DNA of 64,000 bases. Origin: Hyphomonadaceae bacterium. GTDB lineage: Bacteria > Pseudomonadota > Alphaproteobacteria > Caulobacterales > Aquidulcibacteraceae. Where the stretch lies: contig JAEUMP010000013.1 in the NCBI GenBank assembly GCA_016791445.1, positions 1-64,000 of the forward strand, read 5' to 3'. The notes below the pieces were generated by a model, which was not told the origin of the DNA, did no database searches, and saw nothing but the letters and a program-made list of their open reading frames with translations. Within the stretch, counting starts at the first letter, position 1. Every line of letters begins with the position of its first letter. This document shows positions 1 through 8,423 of this stretch, in pieces. A program made the translations under genes and the position numbers.

Positions 1-2435
1 AGCGCCAGAATCGCGAGCAGCAGCCACGGCACGTGCAGGTCCATGCTCCAGTGGAACGACTGACGATTGACGACGTAGACCAGGATCAGGCTGACCGCGA
101 ATCCCACCACGATCCCCACCGCAACGCCGAAAGCGCCGAGCAGCGCGCCCTCGGTCGCCAGCATCTCGCCGATGCCGCGCCGGGTCATGCCGACGTGGCG
201 CAGCATCCCGAATTCCGCACGGCGCGCCATCGCCTGCGCGGAGAAGCTCACGCTGATGCCGAAAAGGCCGATCAGCACCGCGACCGCCTCCAGCAGATAG
301 GTGATCGCGAACGTCCGGTCGAACGCCGCCAGCGAAAGCTGCCGGATCACGCGCGGCTCGGCGATCTCGATCCCGCGACCGACGTGGTTGCGCAGCGACT
401 CGGCCACGGCATCGGCGCTCGCGTCGGGGGCAAGCCAGAGTGCCGCATCGGTGACGCGGTGGTCGCCGGTGAGCTGTGTGTAGAGTTCGCGGTCGATCAC
501 CACCGCGCCTGCAGTGCGTGCGTAATCGCGCCAGATGCCGGCGACGAAGAAGTCGTGCCCGGTGCCGGCCAGGGGAAGCGTGAGCGTCCCACCTGCTTGC
601 ACGTCGTAGAGATCCGCCACCGCCTCCGAAATCCACGCCGGCTGCCGCCCCGCCGGGACCGGCAATGGCTGCGCGGTCAAGGCGAGCGATGCCTGCGGCC
701 GCGCGGCGTCCACGGGTTTGGCGAGCACCGCTACCGGCGGGTGCAGCCGGTCGAGCAGCACCGACAATTGCCGCTGGAACTCGACGCGCGCAACACCGCG
801 TGTGGCAGCGATCACCGCCTGGTCTTCGGGCGAAAAATAGCCGGTGTCGCCTGAGACGTTCGCACGAACGTACAGGTCCGCCGGCAGGACGTGCGCAAGC
901 CAGGCCTCCAGCGACAGCCGGAAGGACCAGACCATGATCGCCATCGCCACCATCAGGCTGAAGCTCACGACCACACCCGCCACGCTCGCCCCGGACAGAT
1001 TCGGTGCGCCGCGCAGCTGCGCCACCGCCAGCTGTGCGCCGGGCGAGCGCGGCAGTGGCAGAAGCGCAAGAAACCGCTGCGTCAGCGCAGGCGTAAGCCA
1101 GACCGCACCGAGCAGCATGAGCGCAACCGCGGCATAACCGGGCACCGGCAACCCCCCGATCGCCGGCAGCGGTGCCAGCGCCGCCCCGATCAGCATCAAC
1201 ACGACGCCGCCCTGGCGGCTGCCCATCGGAGCGGCGGCAGCCTCTGCGCTGCCCGCCTTCAATACCGGCGCAGGCGCCGTGCGGGCGGCACCGAAGGCGG
1301 GAACGGCCGCCCCGATCAGCGCCGTGGCGAGCCCCAGCAGGAGGAACGTGGCGATCGACCAGAGACCGACTTCGGGGCGCGCCGTCAGCCCCCGGAAGTA
1401 ACCGGCGCCCAGGTCCCCGCCCAGAGGTCCGAGTGCGATCCAGGCCAGTGCGTAGCCGAGCGCGACCCCGGCCGCCGCCCCGATCAGTCCGATCACCGAG
1501 CCCTCCAGCAGCAGCGTGCGCGCGATCTGCCACGGGGTGGCGCCGAGCACGCGCAGCAGCGCCAGATGCTGGCGCCTGCGCAGCACCGCCAGCGCCTGTG
1601 TGGAAAACACCAGAAAGCCGCCGGTGAAAAGCGCCACCAGCGCCAGCATGTCGAGATTCACGCGGTACGCCCGCGACAGGTTTGCGCCGCGCTGCACCTC
1701 CTCCTCCGGCTCGGCGACGTGAATTCCCGCCGGCAGGACGGTTTCGATCGACTTGCGCAGCGCCGCGACGTCGACCCCGGAGGCAGCGCGGATGTCGATG
1801 CGGTTGAGCGTTCCCAGACGGTCGAGCCGCCACTGCGCGGAGGCGATGTCCATCAGCGCGGCACGCTGCGGGAAGGCGCCGGCTGCGAGCAATCCTGCCA
1901 CCTTGAGCCGGACCTCGCGCGCCCCGACCTGCAGCACGAGATCGTCGCCGCGCTCGAGTTCCAGGTGTTTCGCCGCCTGCGGGCTGACGAGGACGGTGTC
2001 GGCGTCGAAGAGGTCGAGGATCGGGATCTCCAGATCGGTCACCAACGCCGGCTGCACCGACCCCGCGCGCAGCAGATCGAGCCCGAGCACCTTGAGGCTC
2101 TCCCGGCGGCCAGCGAGTTTCGCCTCCACCTCGACCGCCGGGCTTGCCGTCCCGATGCCGGGCAGCCGTGCGACGCGCGCGAAGACTTCCTCGTCGAACC
2201 CGCTGCGCGGCCCGCGCACGACCAGGTCCGCTTCCCCCGACAACACGTTGACTGAAGCGGAAAAGGCGCGGATCGCGCTGTCGTTGAAGATGTGAACGGC
2301 CAGGCCCATGGCCACCCCGACGGCGATGCCGAAGGCGGACAGCAGCGCGCGCCCCGGGTGGCGGAAGAGTTCCCCGAGGCTCGCCGCGTAGGAGAGGAGG
2401 AACCGGGGTGCGACCCCGAGGCGGGCGGTGGCCAA
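1..2435 (-). CDS. FtsX/MacB-type ABC transporter permease, 3' end beyond window edge
   Basis: Reading the minus strand from about 2435 gives one uninterrupted frame of about 811 codons to the window edge, so the gene is partial. An N-terminal TM helix is followed by a periplasmic region, a three-to-four-helix FtsX block, a further hydrophobic block, a second periplasmic domain and a second FtsX block near the edge (LLEAVAVLIGLFGISVSFSA). This double-FtsX layout resembles YbbP/COG3127 permeases, which extract or export lipophilic molecules or act on lipoproteins. The substrate is unknown. The start is uncertain: TTG at 2435 sits 5 nt after the stop of the ATPase gene, suggesting translational coupling. 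Together with the upstream ATPase it forms one transporter. Confidence 0.85.
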   Translation of the reverse strand, partial: MATARLGVAPRFLLSYAASLGELFRHPGRALLSAFGIAVGVAMGLAVHIFNDSAIRAFSASVNVLSGEADLVVRGPRSGFDEEVFARVARLPGIGTASPAVEVEAKLAGRRESLKVLGLDLLRAGSVQPALVTDLEIPILDLFDADTVLVSPQAAKHLELERGDDLVLQVGAREVRLKVAGLLAAGAFPQRAALMDIASAQWRLDRLGTLNRIDIRAASGVDVAALRKSIETVLPAGIHVAEPEEEVQRGANLSRAYRVNLDMLALVALFTGGFLVFSTQALAVLRRRQHLALLRVLGATPWQIARTLLLEGSVIGLIGAAAGVALGYALAWIALGPLGGDLGAGYFRGLTARPEVGLWSIATFLLLGLATALIGAAVPAFGAARTAPAPVLKAGSAEAAAAPMGSRQGGVVLMLIGAALAPLPAIGGLPVPGYAAVALMLLGAVWLTPALTQRFLALLPLPRSPGAQLAVAQLRGAPNLSGASVAGVVVSFSLMVAMAIMVWSFRLSLEAWLAHVLPADLYVRANVSGDTGYFSPEDQAVIAATRGVARVEFQRQLSVLLDRLHPPVAVLAKPVDAARPQASLALTAQPLPVPAGRQPAWISEAVADLYDVQAGGTLTLPLAGTGHDFFVAGIWRDYARTAGAVVIDRELYTQLTGDHRVTDAALWLAPDASADAVAESLRNHVGRGIEIAEPRVIRQLSLAAFDRTFAITYLLEAVAVLIGLFGISVSFSAQAMARRAEFGMLRHVGMTRRGIGEMLATEGALLGAFGVAVGIVVGFAVSLILVYVVNRQSFHWSMDLHVPWLLLAILA

Positions 2436-2440
2436 GCGTT

Positions 2441-3097
2441 TCAGGTCCGGCGTTCGAGGCCGTCCTGCCCGAGCACGTAGACGCGGTCGGTCGTCGCCGC
2501 CGCGGCGGGTGAATGCGTCACCAGGATGCCCGCCGTGTGCCCGCCGATGCGCCCGCGCAGGAGCGCAAGAATCTGCGCGGCGCTGTCCGGATCGAGATTG
2601 CCAGTCGGCTCGTCGGCGAGCACCAGCGCCGGCTGATGCACCAGCGCACGCGCAATCGCCACCCGTTGCATTTCGCCGCCCGAAAGCTCGCGCGGGAACG
2701 ATTCACTGCGCCCGCCCAGGCCGACCGCCTCCAGCAGCGCCCGCACGCTGCGCGCAGTCGTCGCGGCATCTGCCCTCGACAGCGCGAGCGGCAGCGCGAC
2801 GTTCTGCGCCACGGTCAGATGCGGCAGCAGATGGAACGCCTGGAAGACGAACCCCATGCGCGCACGGCGCAACTGCGTCAGTGCCGGCTCACCGAGGCGC
2901 GCCACGTCGACATCGCCCAGCACGATCTCGCCGGCATCGGGCCGATCGAGACCCGCGATCAGGTTGAGCAGCGTCGACTTGCCGATGCCCGATTCCCCCA
3001 TGATGGCGACGTACTCGCCGCGCTTGAGATCGAAGCTCAGGTTGCGCAGCACGCAGCGCTCTCCGTACCGCTTCGTCAGGCCACGGATCGAGAGCAT
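2441..3097 (-). CDS. ABC transporter ATP-binding protein, LolD/YbbA-like
   Basis: A 218-residue ATPase that energises the adjacent FtsX-type permease. From the ATG at 3097 it reads MLSIRGLTKRYGERC, the canonical start of this family. Walker A is seen as GESGIGKST, the Q-loop as FVFQAFHLLPHLT, the signature as LSGGEMQRVAIARAL, Walker B as ALVLADEPTGNLD and the H-switch as LVTHS. Length is normal for LolD/YbbA/MacB-type subunits. The frame stays open upstream to about 3241, and an ATG at 3157 is an alternative start, but the added residues have no family character. The gene is divergent from the MoxR gene at 3286. Confidence 0.9.
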   Translation of the reverse strand: MLSIRGLTKRYGERCVLRNLSFDLKRGEYVAIMGESGIGKSTLLNLIAGLDRPDAGEIVLGDVDVARLGEPALTQLRRARMGFVFQAFHLLPHLTVAQNVALPLALSRADAATTARSVRALLEAVGLGGRSESFPRELSGGEMQRVAIARALVHQPALVLADEPTGNLDPDSAAQILALLRGRIGGHTAGILVTHSPAAAATTDRVYVLGQDGLERRT

Positions 3098-3285
3098 CGG
3101 ATCCGGGTACTGTTCGCGGGAACCCGCGGCCGCACCCTGGGGGATTGCTGCTTTCATTCGAGACAAATCGCCGGCTGCATGTCGAACGAGACCGCGCGCC
3201 GGGGAATGCGTTCGGCCGCGGGCGACGCTGAAGGGCGCCACCCCGCGCGAGTATACTGGCCGGACCGCACACCGAGCCCGCCGCG

Positions 3286-4137
3286 ATGCGATTCAACGGT
3301 TCCGCTACCTACGTCTCCACCGACGATCTCACGCTCGCGGTGAACGCCGCGATCACCCTGCAACGTCCCCTGCTCGTCAAGGGCGAGCCCGGCACCGGCA
3401 AGACGCGGCTGGCCGAAGAGGTCGCACGGGCGCTCGGGCTGCGGCTGCTCGAATGGCATATCAAATCCACTACCAAGGCGCAGCAGGGTCTCTACGAGTA
3501 CGACGCCGTGTCACGGCTGCGCGACTCGCAGCTCGGCGATGCGCGCGTGCACGACATCTCGAACTACATCGTCAAGGGCATGCTGTGGCATGCGTTCACC
3601 TCCGACACGCCGTCGGTGCTGCTGATCGACGAGATCGACAAGGCCGACATCGAGTTTCCGAACGACCTGTTGCGCGAGCTCGACCGGATGGAGTTCTACG
3701 TCTACGAGACGCGCGAGCTCGTGCAGGCGAGACAGCGCCCCATCGTCTTCATCACCAGCAACAACGAGAAGGAACTGCCGGACGCGTTCCTGCGCCGCTG
3801 CTTCTTCCACTACATCCGCTTCCCCGACGAAGCGACGATGCAGGCGATCATCGACGTCCACTACCCGAAGATCAAAAGCCGCCTCGTCGGCGAGGCGCTC
3901 AAGGTCTTCTACGACATGCGCAAGGTGCCGGGCCTGAAGAAGAAGCCTTCAACGAGCGAGCTTCTCGACTGGCTGAAACTCCTCATGACCGACGAGATCG
4001 ACCCGGAAATCCTCAAGAACAAGGACCCGACGAAACTCATCCCGCCGCTGCATGGCGCTCTGCTGAAGAACGAGGCGGACGTGCAGCTGTTTGAACGCCT
4101 GGCGTTCCTGGCGAGAAGGGAAACGCGGGGTTCCTAG
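3286..4137 (+). CDS. MoxR-family AAA+ ATPase
   Basis: A 283-residue MoxR-type AAA+ ATPase, a family of chaperone-like proteins that usually work with a von Willebrand A protein on metal-enzyme or complex maturation. Walker A GEPGTGKT is at residues 33-40, Walker B VLLIDEID at 111-118, sensor 1 as ITSNNEKELPDAFLRRC, and the lid motif GLKKKPSTSELLDWLK is intact. Stretches such as AAITLQRPLL and NYIVKG look closer to betaproteobacterial homologues than alphaproteobacterial ones as I remember them (inference). No VWA partner follows. Instead the next gene is a convergent caspase-like gene, so the usual neighbour is missing or lost at a junction. Confidence 0.92.
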   Translation: MRFNGSATYVSTDDLTLAVNAAITLQRPLLVKGEPGTGKTRLAEEVARALGLRLLEWHIKSTTKAQQGLYEYDAVSRLRDSQLGDARVHDISNYIVKGMLWHAFTSDTPSVLLIDEIDKADIEFPNDLLRELDRMEFYVYETRELVQARQRPIVFITSNNEKELPDAFLRRCFFHYIRFPDEATMQAIIDVHYPKIKSRLVGEALKVFYDMRKVPGLKKKPSTSELLDWLKLLMTDEIDPEILKNKDPTKLIPPLHGALLKNEADVQLFERLAFLARRETRGS

Positions 4138-4236
4138 CGTCGCATTAAATGAACGGCGGCGACGCCGCGAATGCTGGCGCGAGGGACAGACCATCGCGCA
4201 CCCAGAAATTTGCGCCAACTGGCAATGGCCCACTTG

Positions 4237-5727
4237 CTATTGTATCAGCCGATTGTTCGCATACAGCCCGGCACTTTTGAGGCTGCCATCCGCGTTCCAA
4301 ATTATCGCGTACCCATTCAGCGCATCATTGCGAAATTCACCTTCGATGGTCTCGATCCTCATCGCCAATACTCCGAACCCGTGTTTTGAGCCGTTCATAA
4401 ATTCACCCGAGTAAGTGCCTTCACGCCAGTACATCACACCTAGTGCGGCACCGTTGCCGCTCTGTCCTTCATACCTCAACATCCCGGCGGGCGCGTTGGG
4501 GTCGTACTGCCGAACGCCGACTCCGCAGAGAACCTGATCGCACACTTGCACGGCGCCTCGATCGCCGGTAACCGCACCGCCATTCAATTGAGTAATGACA
4601 CCGTAGCCGTTAGGCCAATCGCCCGCATACTCACTCGTGGCGGTACCACCACGCCCCCAGGGGACTATTGCTGTGCCGCGTGCTCTGGCTCTGGCTCGCG
4701 CGGCCCCATCTTCAGAACGAGCGACAATCTCCCTGCCCCGCGCTGCGAACTCCTGCGCTTTCGACGCCGCTTCACGAGCCTTCCTCGAAAGCTCCCGCAT
4801 CTCCGGAGTTAGCGAGAAGTGGTCTAGCCTCGGAGCAATGGAGATGCATGTAGCCAAACACACCCGCCCGACACTTGCGCTCTGATACCACGGCGATTGC
4901 CGCCCTAGCGTCGCGGCTTCGACCGACGTTCCGACGAAGTCGAGCATCTCCACAATCGTTCCCGACCTTCCGATCGCGTCCTTCAACGCCGCCGCAAACG
5001 GACTATTGCGATCTCTGTCCCCGCCATCCTGCGCCCTACGGTTCAGCGCCGTCGAAAACGAAACGATAGTGCGCAGTGGCGCCGCCACCTGCGCGAGGCC
5101 GCCTGCATTCGGCGACGTGTTGCGCGTGAGCCCACGCACGCGGCTGTCCCAGGGATTGTCGCGGCAGGCGTCGAGGATGAGCAGGTTCACGCCCGGCGCG
5201 CGGGGTTCGCGGAACTGGTCGACGACGCGCTGGATCGGCACGGTGACGCTCTCTATCACCGAATAGCCCTGCCGGCTCGGCATGCGCGAAAAGTCCACTT
5301 GCGGCAGGCGCGCGCGTGCGGGGATGAGATAGTTCACCCCATCCACCTGCATGGCGTGCCCAGCGTAGTAGATGACGACCTGCGCGGTGTCGGGCGCTTC
5401 GGCGACCTTCGTGCCGAAGGTCGCGAGCGCGGCGCTCATCGTCGGCCCGTCGGCGTCGGTGACGAAATCCACCTTGAACCCGATGCGCGTCAGCGCATCG
5501 CGGATGTCGCTCGCATCGTTGATGGGATTGCGCAGGTCCGGCACGTAGCCGCCCGCGGTCGACTCCGCGATTCCCTGCGGCGTCACGTCGATTCCGCCGC
5601 CGTCGTAATCCGCGTTCCCAATCACCAGCGCGAGCTTCACCGGCGGCGCCGATGAAGGAGTCTGCGCGCTCCCCATCCCCGCCGCCATCACCAGCACCGC
5701 CGCCAGTACGAATGCCACCCACCGCAT
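4237..5727 (-). CDS. Secreted caspase-like (C14) protein with MORN-like C-terminus
   Basis: A 496-residue protein with signal peptide MRWVAFVLAAVLVMAAG. A caspase p20-type domain spans roughly residues 30-270, with the catalytic dyad His124 (YYAGHAMQ) and Cys188 (LILDACRDNPW). An insert of about 20 residues lies between the GNADY and LRNPINDA motifs. After an Ala/Arg-rich helix (about 310-355) come repeats like GDWPNGYG, YSGEFMNGSKHGFG and GEFRNDALNGYA that resemble MORN repeats. The ATG at 5727 was chosen because AGGGGG lies 5 nt upstream; GTG at 5733 is weaker. It follows the paralogous gene after 9 nt, so the pair is an operon. The DNA encoding the C-terminal tail is visibly less GC-rich than its surroundings. 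Cleavage substrates are unknown. Confidence 0.88.
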   Translation of the reverse strand: MRWVAFVLAAVLVMAAGMGSAQTPSSAPPVKLALVIGNADYDGGGIDVTPQGIAESTAGGYVPDLRNPINDASDIRDALTRIGFKVDFVTDADGPTMSAALATFGTKVAEAPDTAQVVIYYAGHAMQVDGVNYLIPARARLPQVDFSRMPSRQGYSVIESVTVPIQRVVDQFREPRAPGVNLLILDACRDNPWDSRVRGLTRNTSPNAGGLAQVAAPLRTIVSFSTALNRRAQDGGDRDRNSPFAAALKDAIGRSGTIVEMLDFVGTSVEAATLGRQSPWYQSASVGRVCLATCISIAPRLDHFSLTPEMRELSRKAREAASKAQEFAARGREIVARSEDGAARARARARGTAIVPWGRGGTATSEYAGDWPNGYGVITQLNGGAVTGDRGAVQVCDQVLCGVGVRQYDPNAPAGMLRYEGQSGNGAALGVMYWREGTYSGEFMNGSKHGFGVLAMRIETIEGEFRNDALNGYAIIWNADGSLKSAGLYANNRLIQ

Positions 5728-5736
5728 CACCACCCC

Positions 5737-7152
5737 CTACCGCTCCAGTGAAATCTCCACGCGCCGGTTCATCGGCTCGCGCACGCCTTGGGGCGTCTCG
5801 ACGCGGAGGTCCGTCGAGCCCTTGCCGACGGCGATCATGTCCTGTGCGGGAAAGCCGAGCATCGTCAGCGCGCCGACGACCGACTGCGCCTGTCTCTGCG
5901 AGAGGCCCAGCGCGTATTGCGGTGAGCGTTCGGTGTCGGTGTGCCCCGTCACCACAATCTTTGAAAGCCCGCAGTAGCTGCGCAGGAAATTGAGCTGCGG
6001 CAGCGTCGACTTCGCGAACTGTTCGAGCACCGCCATGCTCTCGGCGGTGAGATTGGCGCTGTCCCAGTTGAAGAACACCATCACCGGCACGCGCAGGCTC
6101 TCGCAGCGCTGCGCCACGGAGCGCTGCGGCCCCTCCGCCGCCACCGCGGATATCGCCGCGCGCGCTTCCACGACATGCCGCCCGTTCGGAAACGCCTCGA
6201 GATAAAGGCGAAACAGCGTGTCGCCGCCGAGCGTGCGCGCCGCGCCGATGATCACGTCCTCCGACGCCGCCGTGTTCGCTTCCGCGATGCACGAGGCGAG
6301 ACACACCTGCCCCACGCTCGCGCTCTGGAACCACGGCGTCTGGCGCCCGTTCGTGGCCGTCTGCACATCGGCGCCCACATTGTCCAGCATCTGCAGGATC
6401 GAGCCGGGCCGTGCGATCCAGTCCTTCAGCACGCCCGTGAACGGGCTGTTGCGACCGCCGCCATCGGCCGCCGTGCGGCCCGGCGCCGTGGAAAACGCGA
6501 TGATGGTGCGCGGGGGTGCTGCGATCTCCGCGAGGCCGCGCGTGTTCGATGCCGTGCGCCCGAGCCCGCGCACCTGCGTCTCCCACGGATTGTTGCGGCA
6601 GGAATCGAAGATGAGCACGTTCACGCCCGGCGCCTTCAGCTGCTTGAGCTGCTCCGACACCTCCGTCGTCGACACCGCCACGCGGCGCAGGATCGTCTGC
6701 ACCTGGTTGGTCGGCATGTTGGAGAAATCCGCCGACGGCAGCCGCGCGCCGACGGGGATGAGAAAGTTCGCGCCGTCCACCTGGATGGCGTGGCCCGCAT
6801 AATAGACGACGACCTGCACATCGTCCGGCGCGGCGGCGATCTTCGTGCCGAACGCCGCGAGCGCCGCGCTCATCGTCGCGCCGTCGGCGTTGGCGACATA
6901 GTCCACGCGGAAGCCCACGCGGGCGAGCACGTCGCGCATGTCGCTCGCGTCGTTCACGGGGTTGCGCAGGTCGGGCACGAAACCGGCAGCTTCCGACGCC
7001 GCCACGCCCTGCGCCGTCGCGTCGATGCGGCCGTCGCCGTTATAGTCGGCGTTGCCCATCACCAGCGCGATCTTCATCGGCGGCGCCTGCGCCTGCCCCA
7101 TGCCCGCCGCCAGCACCACGCACGCCGCCAGTATCCGCGCCGTCCAACGCAT
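5737..7152 (-). CDS. Secreted caspase-like (C14) protein with OmpA-like C-terminus
   Basis: A 471-residue paralogue of the next gene, with signal peptide MRWTARILAACVVLAAG. The caspase domain (about 25-270) has His121 (YYAGHAIQ) and Cys185 (LIFDSCRNNPW). The C-terminal third (about 370-471) is an OmpA-family peptidoglycan-binding domain: FFNWDSANLT, VTGHTDTERSPQYALGLSQR and PMNRRVEISLER. The protein is therefore predicted to sit in the periplasm anchored to peptidoglycan. The start at 7152 has GGGGAGA just upstream. The frame is open further 5', but that part runs through an inverted repeat and is not protein-like. It is probably the first gene of a two-gene caspase operon. Confidence 0.88.
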   Translation of the reverse strand: MRWTARILAACVVLAAGMGQAQAPPMKIALVMGNADYNGDGRIDATAQGVAASEAAGFVPDLRNPVNDASDMRDVLARVGFRVDYVANADGATMSAALAAFGTKIAAAPDDVQVVVYYAGHAIQVDGANFLIPVGARLPSADFSNMPTNQVQTILRRVAVSTTEVSEQLKQLKAPGVNVLIFDSCRNNPWETQVRGLGRTASNTRGLAEIAAPPRTIIAFSTAPGRTAADGGGRNSPFTGVLKDWIARPGSILQMLDNVGADVQTATNGRQTPWFQSASVGQVCLASCIAEANTAASEDVIIGAARTLGGDTLFRLYLEAFPNGRHVVEARAAISAVAAEGPQRSVAQRCESLRVPVMVFFNWDSANLTAESMAVLEQFAKSTLPQLNFLRSYCGLSKIVVTGHTDTERSPQYALGLSQRQAQSVVGALTMLGFPAQDMIAVGKGSTDLRVETPQGVREPMNRRVEISLER

Positions 7153-7609
7153 CCGTTTCTCCCCGTTTCCGGCGAGCATAAGCGGACGCCCGCATGGCGC
7201 AATCGGGGCGGCGCGTGGAAGAGCGCAGGCATTCATGCCGGACCGCGCACCTCCCGGTGCGCAAACCGGCATCCGATCGCAATCGCCTGAGTCTGATCGT
7301 TCGCACCGATGCGCACCGGGAGGTGCGCGGTCCGGCATGGATGGCGGTTCTCATCCGCGTACGCCTGGAACGCGACCGAAATAGGGGGATCTGCGCCCCC
7401 TTTTCCCCACACTTTTCGCCCCCGGAGCCCAAGGCCCCCAACAAAAGCACACCAAAGAATCCGACCGGGTCCGGACCCATGCCCATCATCCCCTCGCCCA
7501 TCAGACAAAGCGAAAGGAGGGCGGTGATGACGACGGAGAAAATGACGTTCCTGGCATGGCTGCCTGAGATCACCTGCCGCCCGCCTATCGGCGCAAGGCG
7601 GATGAAGCG
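7153..7609. other. 457-bp spacer with inverted repeat and possible gene remnant
   Basis: This spacer separates the divergent caspase operon from a hypothetical gene. It contains a perfect 30-bp inverted repeat (7234-7263 with 7310-7339). It also has a short frame starting at an ATG at 7527, after GGAGGGCGGTG, that reads MTTEKMTFLAWLPEITC before diverging from the frame used downstream. Promoters for the caspase operon should lie between 7152 and about 7230, but no convincing -35/-10 pair was seen. Confidence 0.5.
7234..7339. repeat. Perfect 30-bp inverted repeat, REP-like
   Basis: Bases 7234-7263 are the exact reverse complement of 7310-7339, separated by 46 bp. Each arm also holds a smaller palindrome, GCGCACC-tccc-GGTGCGC, so the DNA could fold as a cruciform or as two small hairpins. 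The layout resembles paired repetitive extragenic palindromes (REP/BIME-type). No second copy was noticed in the window. Confidence 0.75.
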
Positions 7610-8206
7610 ATGGGCGTGGCGCGGAACGGGCTGATCAAGCTGATGTCCGCGTTCGGCGATCCGGAGGCGGCGCTGCGGCGCAACCATCTGGATCACGCGG
7701 CGGTGCGCTGGGCGCGCACGCAACTGCGCCGCCTCACCGACATCGTGCGCTACACGCTGGCGCTCTTCGCGATCTATCTCGATCCCGCGCCGTCGAAGGC
7801 GCGGGCGGCGAAACATCGCCCGCATGTCGCGCGCAAACCGGAAACGCACGACGCGAAGACATGGCGTGTGCGCGTGGCGTTCCTGCGCCCCGTGCGCGAA
7901 GCGCGCGCCGCGTCGGGGCTGCCGCCGCCGCCGCACTTCGCGCAGACGCGAGACGATCCGCTGCGCACGCTCGCGCGGCGCATGGAAGCGCTGCGCCGCG
8001 TGCTCGCCGATCCGATGACCCATGCGCGCCGCCTCGCCCGCGCGATCCGCACCTGCACCGTGGTGACGCGCTTTCCCACGTCCCGCATCGCCGCCCGCGA
8101 CGGCCGTGACGACTATCTCGCAGATCGCCGCGACATGCTCCACACGACCGCCTGGGCGCTCGACATGTTCCAGCGCCCGAAGCGCTATCGCGATGATTCA
8201 AGCTAG
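7610..8206 (+). CDS. Hypothetical basic protein, possibly 5'-frameshifted
   Basis: A 198-residue Arg/His-rich protein of no recognised family. It has motifs like RRNHLDHAAVRWARTQLRRL, a weakly hydrophobic stretch (YTLALFAIYL) and a C-terminal half rich in Arg. The ATG at 7610 is preceded by AAGGCGG. In-frame residues just upstream (DHLPPAYRRKADEA) look protein-like, while a better ribosome site and ATG lie at 7527 in another frame. A single-base shift near 7563 would join the two into one longer protein. Whether this is a real frameshift, a sequencing error or coincidence cannot be settled here. Confidence 0.5.
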   Translation: MGVARNGLIKLMSAFGDPEAALRRNHLDHAAVRWARTQLRRLTDIVRYTLALFAIYLDPAPSKARAAKHRPHVARKPETHDAKTWRVRVAFLRPVREARAASGLPPPPHFAQTRDDPLRTLARRMEALRRVLADPMTHARRLARAIRTCTVVTRFPTSRIAARDGRDDYLADRRDMLHTTAWALDMFQRPKRYRDDSS

Positions 8207-8236
8207 CCCGCGCCGCCACGCCTGCGCGACCACACC

Positions 8237-8258
8237 CGCGAAAGCCTCGGCTTTCGCG
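8237..8258. terminator. GC-rich hairpin after the hypothetical gene
   Basis: CGCGAAAGCC and GGCTTTCGCG form perfect 10-bp arms with a 2-nt loop, 31 nt after the stop at 8206. There is no T-run, so it is a terminator-like hairpin or a mobile palindrome rather than a classical intrinsic terminator. Confidence 0.45.
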
Positions 8259-8273
8259 GACGCGGGCGGCTGC

Positions 8274-8312
8274 CCGGTGCGGCGGCGCCCTCGCCGCCGT
8301 TCGCCGCACCGG
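8274..8312. repeat. 11-bp-arm inverted repeat upstream of tldD
   Basis: CCGGTGCGGCG (8274-8284) and CGCCGCACCGG (8302-8312) are exact reverse complements with a 17-bp spacer. The element lies between the hypothetical gene and tldD, in a stretch crowded with palindromes. Its role is unknown. Confidence 0.5.
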
Positions 8313-8423
8313 ATGACGGCGGCGGGGGCGCCGCCGCTCCATGCGGGGCAAATCGCACAGTCCGCCCGCGACAGCGCCGCCCGACACCCTATATCTTTCC
8401 TGCAGACTCGAACCCGGAGACAG

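Noticed and set aside
33-2255. Long plus-strand open frames across the left edge
   Set aside because: They are antisense shadows of the FtsX-type permease on the minus strand; residues are His/Arg/Gln-rich with no family motifs.
6175-7290. Plus-strand 371-codon frame over the second caspase gene
   Set aside because: It is the complement of a well-supported caspase/OmpA gene and is Arg/His/Ala-rich without motifs.
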